In this document: in pieces, positions 1-11,327 of the stretch | Position numbering within the stretch: position 1 is the first letter of the stretch | Layout of the letters: each line of letters begins with the position of its first letter | Assembly (NCBI RefSeq): GCF_032062135.1 | Contig: NC_092859.1 | Location: 64,353,295-64,417,294, forward strand | Reading direction: 5' to 3' | From: Pyxicephalus adspersus | Taxonomy: Eukaryota; Chordata; Amphibia; Anura; Pyxicephalidae | Length of the DNA stretch: 64,000 bases | Notes under the pieces: model-generated | Told to the model about the DNA's origin: nothing | Seen by the model: only the letters and a program-made list of their open reading frames with translations | Databases searched by the model: none | Position numbers and translations under genes: made by a program

Positions 1-103
1 CATGTGTTTATGACTGTGATGTTGGTTTTTAATGCACATAAAATATTTTAGGACACTATTTGTTTCAGAATCTTTTTTTTCTTCATTTCCCTTCTCTAAA
101 AAA

Positions 104-150
104 CTGGTGCGTCTTATGGTCCAGTGCGTCTTATGGTCCGAAAAATACGG
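104..150. mobile_element. End of a TA-flanked MITE inserted in piggyBac
   Basis: Two copies of a short unit (GTGCGTCTTATGGTCC) are followed by a CGAAAAATACGG terminus and TA at 151-152. This is the end of a Tc1/mariner-type nonautonomous element. The piggyBac reading frame resumes exactly at the TA (the codons for YVPQRD-I), so the element interrupts the transposase. Its other end is at or beyond the left edge of the window. Confidence 0.6.
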
Positions 151-842
151 TATGTCTCTTTGTGGCACATAGCTGTTTTTGAAGTTGTTTAGGATCTTTT
201 GATAGACCTCCCACATTTTCTTTAGCTTAGGTGGTGCAGGATGAATGGTCTCATCAAAAGTGTCATTATTTGAAAAATGTAAATATTTCATTATCAAGTC
301 AAATCTATTTTCTGACATGACGGTGGCAAAAAATGGTATAGCAACCAGTTTATTCGTGGATCAATACCACTTCTGCAGGGATTACCCCACCACTCCCTGG
401 GGAATAACTAGGCCCAGAAAAAGCAAGTTTGTCCTTTTTGGTTACAGGTTCCCATTTCCTGCTTCTTGAAAACCCTGTCTGTAGCAGCTAATTGTTGCTC
501 CGCGTACCTGTTGGTTTCCTCAACTATTTTCTGAATGACTTTGTCATTTAGAAATAACTTTAGCTACGCCAAGGGGTGGTGTTCCACCTCTACCTTCAGG
601 GCAGGCGCCCCAGTAAATGGCAATTTTGGGGGCACTGGCTGAGCCTGACTTATGTCAATTGAGCACCAAGTGCGAACATCACTAACCTCAGTGATAGAAT
701 CTTCGCTGTTTCTTTCGGTGTCCGATGACAGGTCTCCAGGCAAATCACTGTCGCTTGACTCCACTAGCGATTCCAAGTCGCTTCCGCTGTCTTCAAGTTG
801 CTCCAAAACAGCTTGAATTGAGAGATGCCTTTTAGAAGCCAT
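151..842 (-). pseudogene. piggyBac-type transposase, N-terminal half, broken
   Basis: The minus-strand frame starts at ATG 842 (MASKRHLSIQAVLEQLED) with an acidic, serine-rich N-terminus typical of piggyBac transposases, then PFTGAPALKVEVEHHPLA. After frame changes it continues with FLNDKVIQKIVEETNRYAEQ, a stretch matching the family's conserved W-P-V-T segment, and ends in a recognisable block of the type MSENRFDLIMKYLHFSNND, DETIHPAPPKLKKMWEVYQK and NNFKNSYVPQRD. These are the first third to half of a piggyBac transposase, just before the first catalytic aspartate. At least two frameshifts and one in-frame stop are visible, and a MITE interrupts it at 150. The start fits because the same GAAGCCATGG context is retained in the nonautonomous relative at 53,040. 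Unlikely to be functional. Confidence 0.8.
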
Positions 843-1405
843 GGTGGAGGTCAGGGCTGGCAGAAACATTGTCAGAATTCAGGCAGAGGTCAGGGCAGGC
901 AGAGACGTGGTCAAATGTCAGGCAGAGGTCAGGGCAGGCAAAGACGTGGTCAAATGTCAGGCAGAGGTCAGGCAGGCAGAGATGTGGTTAAAGGGCTGGC
1001 AGAGGTGAGGGCTGGCAGAGGTGAGGGCAGCCGGCAGGCAGAGAAATGGTCAAAGGTCAGGCAAAGATCAGTAAAGGTAATGGCAGCCAGGCAGGGCAAT
1101 GTAACAATCACTGTAGCAATCCAGAAATATAATGATTACTTTGTATTGGATTCAATGTAGTTATTTTGTATTGAACCCAATACAAAATAATTTGAAATTC
1201 CTGATACACCCCCTTGCGATGGCTGCATGCACCGACGTCATCAGTAACTGCCGGGGAACACCAGCGGAATCGCCGGGGTCCGATCGGAGAAAGAGAACAA
1301 AGCCAGAGCATGGGATTGGATGGGCAGGACACTGGAGGATGCCGGCGAGACCGGGTAAGGCTTTATTCATTATTTTTTTAGCTACACTTGGGGTTACCGC
1401 TATCA
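843..1405 (-). mobile_element. piggyBac 5' leader and terminal region with minisatellite
   Basis: Upstream of the transposase start lies a minisatellite of about 39 bp units (868-1,060, GGCAGAGGTCAGGGCAGGC core, at least four units), then a TTTTGTATTGGATTCAAT-type AT block at 1,135-1,190, a GC-rich block with GACGTCA, and a terminal segment near 1,370-1,405 (AGCTACACTTGGGGTTACCG) resembling the ends of the TTAA-flanked copies at 29,457 and 49,219. The TTAA itself is not intact here. Confidence 0.6.
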
Positions 1406-2530
1406 GCTGACGATACAATAGCTGAGCATGACGATACAATAAAAAAAAGACTAAACAAGTGTGGCTTGGTTGAAAAGTTGCATCAGAACAAACCACAAGA
1501 CTTGGAACAACAACACCAAAAATGGTGCACTTTGGTCATAATGCACAGTGTTGTACTTGCTGAAAACAAGTATCGATATGTAAATTATTACCTGCATCTG
1601 AGGTGTCTCAAACTGATTTTTAATAACCAAGCTAGTAATTTGTCATTATTTCATGTTAAATTCTCTTTGCAGCTTTTTCGATTTTAACTTTATTCCTTGT
1701 GGCAGATTTGACTGCCATTAGCCCTCTCCTAAGGCATGACAGGAATAAATAAAGCATCCAGAAAAGGCCAATAGACACTGCTACTGGTATAATGGCATAA
1801 TATAAAAAAGGTGTGTTGTGCAGAATCCCGAAAAAGGGGATTTTCCAGACAAATTGCCGGAAATACAACTTTTTTCCAAACCAGACATTTGCTATCCCTT
1901 CACACCTGAACTATTCTTAAGGCTAGACTGGACATTTTTTAATAATCAAAACAATACATAAACAATACACAAACATACAACTTGTAAAACAATACAGATT
2001 GACATGATTATTTCACCAGGTATCCACACACAAAAAATTTTTTTTTAATTCTGTAAGCAATTTCAATAGACGGCTGTGGCTGCCCATATTTAGCAGCTCA
2101 ATATCCTGTAAGGATTTCCTTAACTCTTGTTTGCAAACTTAAAAACATTTATAACTTTAATAAATGAAACACTCTACACTGTTAGATATTGTATAGTTAA
2201 ATTTAATTGCTGCAAATATTAAATCTGAATGTAGCAGGCCAGGAAAGTTACAATTGCAGATGTGTTTTTCATGGTGTGATTAAGATAAAGAAATCAAGAT
2301 AAATGTTACAGTTCCAGGGAATTTAGGGAAGGATTCCAGTGCTAAATACTGCACAGACTGCAAATACCATCTAAAAGCAGACAGATCTAAAAAATTAGAA
2401 ATGTATTCCTCATTTTCAGATGGTTGATAAAGCCATGTCAATCATTCATAGCTTTCTATACTCTTTTGGACAAATGTACATACAAAGCTTTATAGTAAAA
2501 ATATAGTCAATTTCCTATTGGCAGCTCTCA

Positions 2531-2824
2531 TTGTTCTTTTTTTCACAGGTTCACTTTAAGATTATGGAACAAACACAAGTTTCAGCTATACCAGATGGCC
2601 TCTGTGATCTTATTTCTGGTCAACAGTTAAAATGTCACTTGTCTGAAGAAACTACATTTATGAAATACCCTTATCATGTAATAGTTCCAGAGAGAAAAAA
2701 TAAAATGTGCCTTATACAGTACCAAATGTTTTACAATGGGACTCAAAAAGAGGTTAAAAAAAAGGATTTCTTATCACAGCCTATGTCTATGGCAAATTCC
2801 TCAACTTTATATGACAACTTCTAA
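2531..2824 (+). pseudogene. Possible degenerate piggyBac-like C-terminus
   Basis: An open frame of 97 codons follows a polypyrimidine-CACAG that looks like a splice acceptor (TTCTTTTTTTCACAG). It contains IVPERKNKMCLIQYQMF, NGTQKEVKKK and SQPMSMANSSTLYDNF. The layout (P-x-x-x-K-x-x-x-C, then Y, then P-M-x-M-A-N-x-x-T-L-Y) resembles the cysteine-rich C-terminal domain of piggyBac transposases, but most of the expected cysteines are replaced. I am unsure: it could be another decayed transposon ORF or chance. It lies in an AT-rich part of intron 2 with no neighbouring coding sequence. Confidence 0.3.
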
Positions 2825-5049
2825 ACCTAATTTTCGAATATAAAAAACTGCCTAGAAAAATGCTTTAAGCACCAGTGAGTCTACATAATAGCCAGATAGG
2901 CACAGGTAAATCTATGTTGTAAGGTTTGGAAAAGAAAAATTAAATAAATAAATAAGCCATAACTTTGCACCCAGTCTTTAGGTACCTAATCTGATCTCAA
3001 TAAAACATTGACTACATTTGTGTTACTGAACAGGAAATGTCTGGTGAAGGCCTAACTTGTGTATTTTTGCAGACAAGAAATGTGATCATGTAAGTGTAAG
3101 GAGGATGTGTGTGGTTTCTAGGCAACTAAAGTAAAAGAAGAGGCTACAACTTCGGTTAAATGATAACAGAAAATAGAAAACACCAAGTCCCAGTAACACA
3201 TAATTAAAAAAAAAGAAGCAAAGATAAAGATGTCCCAGGGCTTTAACCTTTCTAAACAAGCTGGAGATCCCATATTACTATCCACACAGTTATCTTTTGC
3301 CCTTAGTTGCCCTGTACTAATGGCACATGGGAATATTCAATAGAAAAATCACTGAGGGCTTAATGCTCAGCAGGACCACCTCTAAGTAAATATGCTAAAA
3401 TAAATCTAAGAAGGTCTAAATAATTGACTAGGATTGAGATTATTTATGAAGATCAAACAACAATGATTGTCAAATGCTTTTTACTGTATCAGTTTAGCTT
3501 TTTTTGTTAAGAAGAGAATCTATTTTAAAATAGAAATACAGGATTTGACACTTTTGACTTTAGGGGCAGTTGGAGTTAATGGAAGCCATGCCATACATAC
3601 ACTCACCACTAATATAGTGCATTATTGTGTATTATTCATTTATTTTACACGTGTAAGACTATATGAAAACACTGGTAATGGAAAAAAGAAAGTAGGTGTT
3701 TTGGTACCCAGAGAGTGAAGCCTTTTTGAAATTTCACAGAAATAGGCTACCAGTTGTGATGTAAACAGTGCTTACAATAATAGTTCTTGTATAAAGTAAT
3801 ACCTCTCCTTTTCAGAATAATATTCCCATCCTTATTTTTGTTCTCTGCAAGGCAGTATCAGTAAAGGGAAGTCAGGCAGTATGAAATGTGGTAAAGGGAA
3901 TATAACCTGGGTCAACAAACACAACCTGATCAAAGTCCAGCTAACATCAGATAAGCTAATAAATCAATTTGCTCAGCTACTAGGCTTGTTCATCAGCAAG
4001 ACACAGAGCCATCTAGGGGCTCAATTTAAAGGCAAAACAACAGATCACAATTGAGGAAGGTTAGAAGTATCAGCAATGCAGTCTGCTCTTTATACGTAAA
4101 GCTTACCAAAAATGAAATTGGCATTTCTCTTTATCACCTATTTGTTCTGTTAGTTGGTTACAGGTAATGGCACTTTGCTGGGTATTGTACAACTAAAATG
4201 AAGACTAGAATTTGTAGGATACATAAAGTTATGTTGGTGCATATATATATCAGACTGTGTGCTATGAACTCAGAATGTCAGTTCAGTTGGGGACTTTATC
4301 CACAGTAAAAAAATAACTTCCTTATAGGTCTATTCACAACAAGATTGGGTGTTGTAGTGTCATTTGTCCTTTGTTAACATTTGTTGCATTTAATTTTGTA
4401 AATAATTTTTTTGAGCAATAATGAAAATTGTTAACAAATGAAATGGAAATAGAAAATAAATTGTAAGTGTGCACAAGAAATGTTGTTAAAAAATATGTTG
4501 TTAATAAGTTGGATAGTCCACATCATATAATGTACAATGCATGTTAGTAAAGCCATAAAGTCAATAAATGAATATATTGAATATGATGATTTTATTTGTT
4601 TGATAACTTTTGCTGTTACTGTATTTTTGAAATTTGATTATGTTCATTTGATAATATACTCAGATCCATTTTGCACTTGATTATATGTAATAATGTATCA
4701 CACAGTTTTATTTGATCCCTAAATGTAATGCTTTTAAAAGCATGTGTATGGTGCAATAAAATGCATACAAGTTAGTTGGGATTAATAATATTTTTTTGTA
4801 TTGTTTTCTTTTTTAGTCAGGTAAAAAGAAGGCGGTATGAAGAATTAAAACTATTAATTTTCTTTGTCAGCTAGCGACTGAAGAAAAAAAATTTTAAGTT
4901 CTCCTTTTGGATTGTTGCATAGGGACTAATGTATACAGAACTCAATAGCACTGAAGCACGAATTGAAATGTACAAAGAATTGAATGTGTCTGAGCAGGGA
5001 CTTTCTATTCCTCCATACATGTAACTCCATTCAAACAGCCAATCAAAGA

Positions 5050-5155
5050 CAATGCTCCCGATTTATTAAAGCTCTCTTATTAAAGACTACAGAAGATAAA
5101 CTATCACAGGTGAACCTGGGTGACCAAGCAAAATAATAATAAATCAGGCCCAGTT
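5050..5155. repeat. Fragment of palindromic 'aaatcagg' MITE
   Basis: It begins GATTTATTAAAGCTCTC and ends AATAAATCAGGCCC, with CAGGTGAACCTGGGTGACC inside. These are the ends and core of the palindromic element seen complete at 9,669-9,891 and 59,895-60,111; the centre is deleted. Confidence 0.5.
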
Positions 5156-5271
5156 TCTGAAAGAAGACCAGTACTGCCCTGTTCTCTGTAGAAATCCTTA
5201 GAGCTTTGAGAATCCCAGATCATGTAATAAATGTATATTTGTAAGACAATGAAATATCTTCTGTTTTTTAA

Positions 5272-6315
5272 CCTCCCAACCGCTAACCCCGTACTTTTTC
5301 GTGCAAAAAAATATTTGCAACTGTCGATAACCCCGTACTTTTTCGTCTATATTAAAATCCCACTTACCTGGTCCCGCTGTGCTCATCCAGCGTCGGGTCC
5401 GTGTTCCAGCATCGTCCTCCAGTGTCGATCTCCCTCTCCAGCGTCGGGTGCCGTCTCCTATATCAGCGGGACCGGTAAGATGCCGGCCGGCATCCTGTGT
5501 TCCACTGGCCGGCCGGCGGAGCACAAGATGCCGGCCGGCTTCTTACCTGGTCCCGCTGATCGTCCCACGTCATTCTCCGTCCAGCGTCGGGTGCTTCTAA
5601 CACATGAAGCCGGCCGGCGGAGAAAAAAAAAGCCGACCGGCTTCTTGTGCGTGCGTGATGACGTCGGCGCGTGTGCGGGAAATTCAAATTCAAACTTATT
5701 CATTCATTTTGTATTAGATTGAATACAAAGTCCTGTATCCAATCCAATACAAAATAATGAAAAATAAATACAAAGTATGTATTTTGAATTGGATTGGATA
5801 CAGGACTTTGTATTCAATCCAATACATAATGAGAGTTTGAATTTTGTTCTCATTTNNNNNNNNNNNNNNNNNNNNNNNNNNNNNNNNNNNNNNNNNNNNN
5901 NNNNNNNNNNNNNNNNNNNNNNNNNNNNNNNNNNNNNNNNNNNNNNNNNNNNNNNNNNNNNNNNNNNNNNNNNNNNNNNNNNNNNNNNNNNNNNNNNNNN
6001 NNNNNNNNNNNNNNNNNNNNNNNNNNNNNNNNNNNNNNNNNNNNNNNNNNNNNNNNNNNNNNNNNNNNNNNNNNNNNNNNNNNNNNNNNNNNNNNNNNNN
6101 NNNNNNNNNNNNNNNNNNNNNNNNNNNNNNNNNNNNNNNNNNNNNNNNNNNNNNNNNNNNNNNNNNNNNNNNNNNNNNNNNNNNNNNNNNNNNNNNNNNN
6201 NNNNNNNNNNNNNNNNNNNNNNNNNNNNNNNNNNNNNNNNNNNNNNNNNNNNNNNNNNNNNNNNNNNNNNNNTTTTTTTTTTACATGATTGTGTGTTTCA
6301 AACATTTTTTAAACA
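5272..6315. mobile_element. TTAA-flanked piggyBac-like element with N gap
   Basis: TTAA at 5,268-5,271 is followed by CCTCCCAACCGCTAACCCCG. Inside are GC-rich segments with repeated GCCGGCCGG motifs, a GACGTC block, and a long inverted repeat (5,705-5,755 with 5,777-5,828). Past the gap, 6,281-6,310 is the reverse complement of the subterminal segment of the copy at 49,219 (GATTGTGTGTTTCAAACATT). The element is therefore in the opposite orientation to that copy. No transposase is visible; it is nonautonomous. The right boundary is not defined. Confidence 0.6.
5856..6272. other. Assembly gap (417 N)
   Basis: Run of N inside the piggyBac-like element. Frames crossing it carry no information. 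Confidence 0.99.
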
Positions 6316-7030
6316 TATATGGCAAAAATAAACATAAAAAAAATCAACCCAAAGGCTTTACTGTTTTTCTTTAAAAAACACTAGTACCAAATGTGTCTCC
6401 TAACTAGTCAAGCTGCAGGGAAATGCTTTCAAACATACGTACAGCACCTGGTCTAATAAGGTTAGTTGAGGAGAAGTTACAGAGACTGTTCTTTGGTGCA
6501 AAGCTTAGCCAGAATACAATTTAGCGTGATTAAGTGTAGACAAGTGATATATAGGATTTTCATTTCAACCTGAAAGCAAAAGGCAGTTTAAAGCAGATTA
6601 TACTTATTGTTTAACATAATAAATGGCACAGGCCAACTCTCAGCCTTATTGGGCATCCCTTAATCTGCATTCTAAACAAACACTGAAATATAAGAATCAG
6701 CAGCTCATAGTTTTATGTTCATAGAGGATGAGGAACCTGATATGCCCTTTGGTCTCTTTCCATAGACCAAATCAAAAGCTTTACATAATTAAGACCTGAT
6801 GCTAAAGGAGAGAGTCCTGGTTAGGATGGTGTGGAAAAAATCTTTAGCTAATTCTTTATGATTTATTGGTATATACAAGCAGAAATGGAAATGAAAGTTC
6901 CTGAAAAAATCTGTATAATTTTCAAGAAAGGTTAAATATTTAACTTTGCTGTGGTATTGGAAATAGAACAGCTTCTATAAAAACCCTATCATAGATATCT
7001 TTTCCACAGGAACATATACTTCCATTGTAC

Positions 7031-7185
7031 CATTATTATTATGCAGTATTTATATAGCACCAACATATTACGCATCAACGTACATAAAAAAAGGGGTTGA
7101 AAATCACAAAGACAGTGACACAGGAAGAGGAAAGGTCCCTGCCAAGAAGAGCTTACAATCTAAGAGGTCGGGGACGCAACACACA
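7031..7185 (-). mobile_element. L2-type LINE 3' end fragment
   Basis: A (TTA)n stretch is followed by TATAGCACCAACATATTACG and AGAGCTTACAATCTAAGAGG. This matches the 3' untranslated end of the L2-type LINE at 25,140 and similar fragments at 59,110 and 62,905. Only the 3' tail is present, as expected of severe 5' truncation or of a SINE sharing this tail. Confidence 0.65.
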
Positions 7186-8101
7186 CTATTGCCCAAAAGT
7201 TTTACAGCCATTGCAAAATGGAAGAAATATCTCTTAGTGATATGTTGTTATATTGGAGCTCTAGCTATTAGACAGAATCTTGGGGTCACTGTAGCTAAAT
7301 GTGTCACACTTTTGCTAGATTGCCAACAGTGGCATCTGTTCATGCAAGAAAAAGAAAACAGATGACTGGATACAGAATCATGTCAGCTTTACATTCTCAT
7401 CTTTAGCTGATTGTGGCTTGATAACGGTGTCTGTCAGCATGCAGCACAGTGTAACAATTTTCTCTGCTATAAATGTCATTAAAAATTTCTGCTCAATTTT
7501 CTTTTAAAAGGGAAGTTGATATAGTTTGAGACTAATCAAACTGTAAATGATTGTCATTTTTTAAAACTGTTTTATAGTTTCTGAAATGTATAATTTTTGT
7601 TCAACAAATACAGCTTTATTATAGGATGAACCGATGACAAAGCATTCCCAGAACATAAAAGAAGCTATCATCCTTACAACTGCCAAATCTCGGAATGAAC
7701 CTTTGTACAGGGCTGTAAGAGAGGATGTATAAGTTGAGTAATCATTCAATTTTAGGTTTCATTTTTGGACTGCATTTTTTTTTTAACACATTACCTAAAC
7801 ACATTGGACACTAAAAAAACAACTGAAATTACGAATAACTCCATTTACTAGTTTCAAATAGAAATAGAAATATCAGTATTTCATGTTGCTTTATATATTT
7901 AAGTCGAACTAAAGCCCCACTATGCAAAAAAAGGTTCAGGAAGGTGGTTGGTGCAGAAAGGGGCCTGCGTGATCACGTGAAAAGGCTGGGCTGTGCATGC
8001 CCAAGTCAGTTTTGTCAGGGAAACCGGGCAATCCCAACTTTCCTTGCATGTGCTGAGGAGACGCACGTGAGTTACGTCACTCGAGCATTGACAATCTAAA
8101 A

Positions 8102-8449
8102 CAGCAGTCGCCTACTGGTGGTCCGCGAGAAAATTTTGGTGGTCCGTGGCTCTGGTCGGTGCACCCCCGAGCGGGGTCAGGAGAAGGACCCTGCAGGGGG
8201 GACGCACCAGATAGAGCCACGGACCACATCCCCAGTAGAGTTCCCAGGCTCAGGGAAGTGGTCGGGCTGTGTCCCTGGACACAACCCGCCCACTCTACCA
8301 TTGCAGGCTCAGATCTGCGATGGGAGAGTGGGAAGGGGGTTATGTCATAATGACATTACTCTGGGGGAGGTTTCTCCTCCCGCACGCATGCGGGGTCGGG
8401 AGGCGGTGATTTTAGTGGTCCACGGGACCGAAAAGGTTGGCAACCACTT
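8102..8449. mobile_element. hAT-like nonautonomous element
   Basis: It starts CAGCAGTCGCCTACTGGTGG and ends GGTTGGCAACCACTT, and is flanked by eight-base near-duplicates (ATCTAAAA at 8,094-8,101; ATCTAGAA at 8,450-8,457, one mismatch). An eight-base target duplication and CAG termini are hAT hallmarks. GC-rich, with no transposase; open frames inside it are not genes. Related to 17,642-17,942 and to part of 61,265-61,560. Confidence 0.65.
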
Positions 8450-9668
8450 ATCTAGAAGGCTAAAGATCATTGCTGTGCTTTAATAGTTACATGACCTGTG
8501 TCATGCCCAAGTACTCTCTGCTAATTTATAGCATCACCAAGATCAAGTGCCCCTGGCTGCCCTGTAGTATACGACTTAAGTCAACCCTCTACTAATGTAT
8601 ACCCCCACCCACACACACGATATACCAAATTTAGTGTTGTACGAGGATAGGGGAGTGCTTTCCCGTAGTCAAAATGGAGGACCGACTAAAGTTTGGAAGA
8701 ATGCAAGCAATTGATTTGTTGAAAAAAGGGCGACTGTGTCTTTATTATACATCTAAAAAAAAAAAAAATGTTATTACGGTTGTTTGTTTTAATAGTTTGT
8801 TCAAATAGATGGAATTTCTTCTTTAAAGAGTGTTGAAAATTAGATATTGATACCCGATGATGCATAACAATGACAATACCTTTTAATAAATATAATAATT
8901 ATTTCCTTTTAGAAAGCATTATTGACACAATTTTATGAAAAAAAGTATAGCAAATAAACTGTGCAGCTTCCAAGAAAGAGAGATTAACCATGGACTGTCG
9001 CAAGCACTGAGAGCTGCCAGCACTTTCCACCTTGAAGAGCATTTTAAATATTTTGCTTACTAAGAAGGCATTTACACTTCTTAAATGCATTTTTAGGTTC
9101 CTGAATTGAGGAAAATGAAGGTATTTTAAAGTACATTTTGGACAGATGCCAGCAAATGCCTTAGTGCAAATGTAGAAAAATCAGTGAGCCAATCACACAA
9201 GCAAAAAATGTTATTTCTATCACCATTCCACACACCAATTTTCTGGTTCCCAATGCTATATTATTTTCTATATGATTTATTTACTTATTTATATTTTTAC
9301 AAACCTGAACATATGAACAAGTAAACAACAAAACAAGAAAATATATGTTTGACAAGTTTGTGCAAATAACTATAGGGAAACCGCTACTAAAAAGGCTATG
9401 CAGGTTGCCTAGTTGCCATACTCACATACCCACTTCTTTCATCTTCTGCTGCATTATTAATATCAAGCCAGATAATGACAATCAAGCAAAATATATAATA
9501 TGAAAAAGCATGAACCTTGTTTCTCTTCTTTAAAGTGTTATGTTAGTCAAATGCATGTCATCCACTAACTTGTCTAAAAAGTTTCTAAAATGCCTAGCGA
9601 GGAATCATTAGACATGTAGTTTTCTTTTAGACATGAAGCTGCAATTGAAGCCGCTTTGCTGATGTTTA

Positions 9669-9891
9669 GGCCCTAATTTTTAAAGTTCTGCAAGGCTGAA
9701 GATATTACACTTTCACCAGTGAAGCTGGGTGATCCAGCAAACCTGTAATAGATCTGGTCCAGAATTGAAAATATTTGCTAACAAATAGCTAATGACTTTT
9801 AGGAAATCCATTCCAGGTTTTCTGTATCACCCAGCTTCACTGATGAAAGTGTATTCTTTCCAGCCCTGGGGAAATTTAATAAATCAGGGCC
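9669..9891. mobile_element. Palindromic MITE (GGCCCTAATTT...AAATCAGGGCC)
   Basis: The two halves are inverted copies: CAGTGAAGCTGGGTGATCCA on the left is mirrored by ATCACCCAGCTTCACTGATG on the right, around a central segment of roughly 80 bases. A near-identical copy is at 59,895-60,111. Confidence 0.7.
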
Positions 9892-10099
9892 ATAGTGTTA
9901 ATCTAGAAGCAATAAAACCACTGTATGAAAATTAGTAGATTGTTCCTCGTTTTTTCTATAGAATATCACTTCAACCTTAAAGTTGAACTGAAATCTAGCA
10001 GCCATTTTAAATACACTTACGGTGCTGTAAAAATATAGACACACATATATAAATATTGTTGGTTGCTTAAAAAAAAAAATATGAAAAAGGCAAAATTTT

Positions 10100-11216
10100 G
10101 TTATTTATTTAGGTATAAAAATACATGTGTGTGTGTGTTTTTTATTAGCAACCAACAAAACAGGGCGGAGCAGTCGTATATAGTCCGCAGAGGTCTTAAA
10201 GTCATCCCAGAAAAACCAGGTACGTACTGGTCTGCGTGAAGATCAGTCATCTGAAGTTGTTCCATATTTTGTAGCAGTTTGCCTCCACAATGGGGGAATA
10301 CAAGCTTTAGCTGCATTTAACAAATGGCGCAGAAGAGATTTTTTATAGCGTTTCCGTGATATTGCCGACATCACCTAGTAAGTGGTGTATAGTTGGTTTC
10401 TTGGTACAGGTCTATTTAGTCTTCTGTAATTTAATGTTAAAGTCCCTCTCCCATTTGGCTATGAAATAGGGCACATAAGAATCATGTGAAATCAGTTGTA
10501 CTTATACATATAGTAGAGCACACCTCTCAGGGGGTCTCCAGTGACATGCAGGCTTTCTATTGAAATTTCTAATTCTATTGAGGCGAGGGGACAATAAAAG
10601 TCCTGTGCTGACGGCAGGGATGGTAAAATGCTGGCATTATATCTTTCCCCACATATCTAGGCAAGGAAGGGAGTGGTCTACTTTAAGCTGTTGTGTGCTA
10701 AGCCAGGCGGAAGGTTGCAAAAAATGGGAAGTTGGGAAAATGCCATTCTCAATCTATATCCTAAAGATCGTATCCTTCCTACTGGTTGGAAACTTAGGGT
10801 TAGCTTAGCCCCAGTTTAGGAGACATGGGGGGAAGGGGAAGGCAACAATCCCTTCCGCACGGAAATATTTTATCACCACTTTAAGCATCTCACCTATCAG
10901 AGAGTGGCGACGTAGAATAGCAATGTCCCCAGATGGGGACCATGCAGCAACGCTTAACATTACAGGCGACATTGAGTCTTCCAGTCTGACCCAACCCTTA
11001 AAGCTAGCATGTCTGCACCAGTCTACCAGGCGGGTCAGATGAACTGCTCTGCGAGTCCAGGTCCGGGAAAGCTATGCCCCCTTTATCTTTTGGAAATTGG
11101 AGAAGAAATTTGTTAAGGCAGGGGGTTTCAGTGTTCCAAATAAATTTCAAAAACTCAGAACAAAATTTATGTAGCAAGTGTTGAGGGAGTCGCACCGGTA
11201 GAGTATGAATTACAGG
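10100..11216 (-). pseudogene. L1-type LINE ORF2, C-terminal part
   Basis: On the minus strand a frame at 11,216-11,004 reads VIHTLPVRLPQHLLHKF, SEFLKFIWNTETPCLNKFLL and QFPKDKGGIAFPDL, the thumb region following the reverse-transcriptase domain of L1-clade ORF2. Weaker downstream matches continue to about 10,250, including RHLLNAAKACIPPLW near the C-terminus. Multiple stops and frame changes are present. Its upstream reverse-transcriptase part lies at 16,236-17,350, separated by the plus-strand LINE. Confidence 0.65.
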
Positions 11217-11327
11217 AGGGCCAGCATGGGATAGCGGCTCCTGCTCACCTCAGGAATCCCGCGATATAAAGCCGGCACTTCCTCTACTCACCCGCCCGCA
11301 GCAGTCACTCTAATTGCCGGTGCCTGG
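11217..11327 (+). mobile_element. 5' UTR of plus-strand L1/Tx1-type LINE
   Basis: Short GC-rich leader (with AATCCCGCGATATAAAGCCG) between the last recognisable minus-strand L1 codons and the ORF1 start. A target-site duplication was not resolved. Confidence 0.45.

Noticed and set aside
5777..6374. Frames of 150-184 codons across 5,856-6,272
   Set aside because: Mostly unknown residues from the N run.
8118..8483. 121-codon plus-strand frame
   Set aside because: It covers the hAT-like MITE at 8,102-8,449; GC-rich interior, no known domain.
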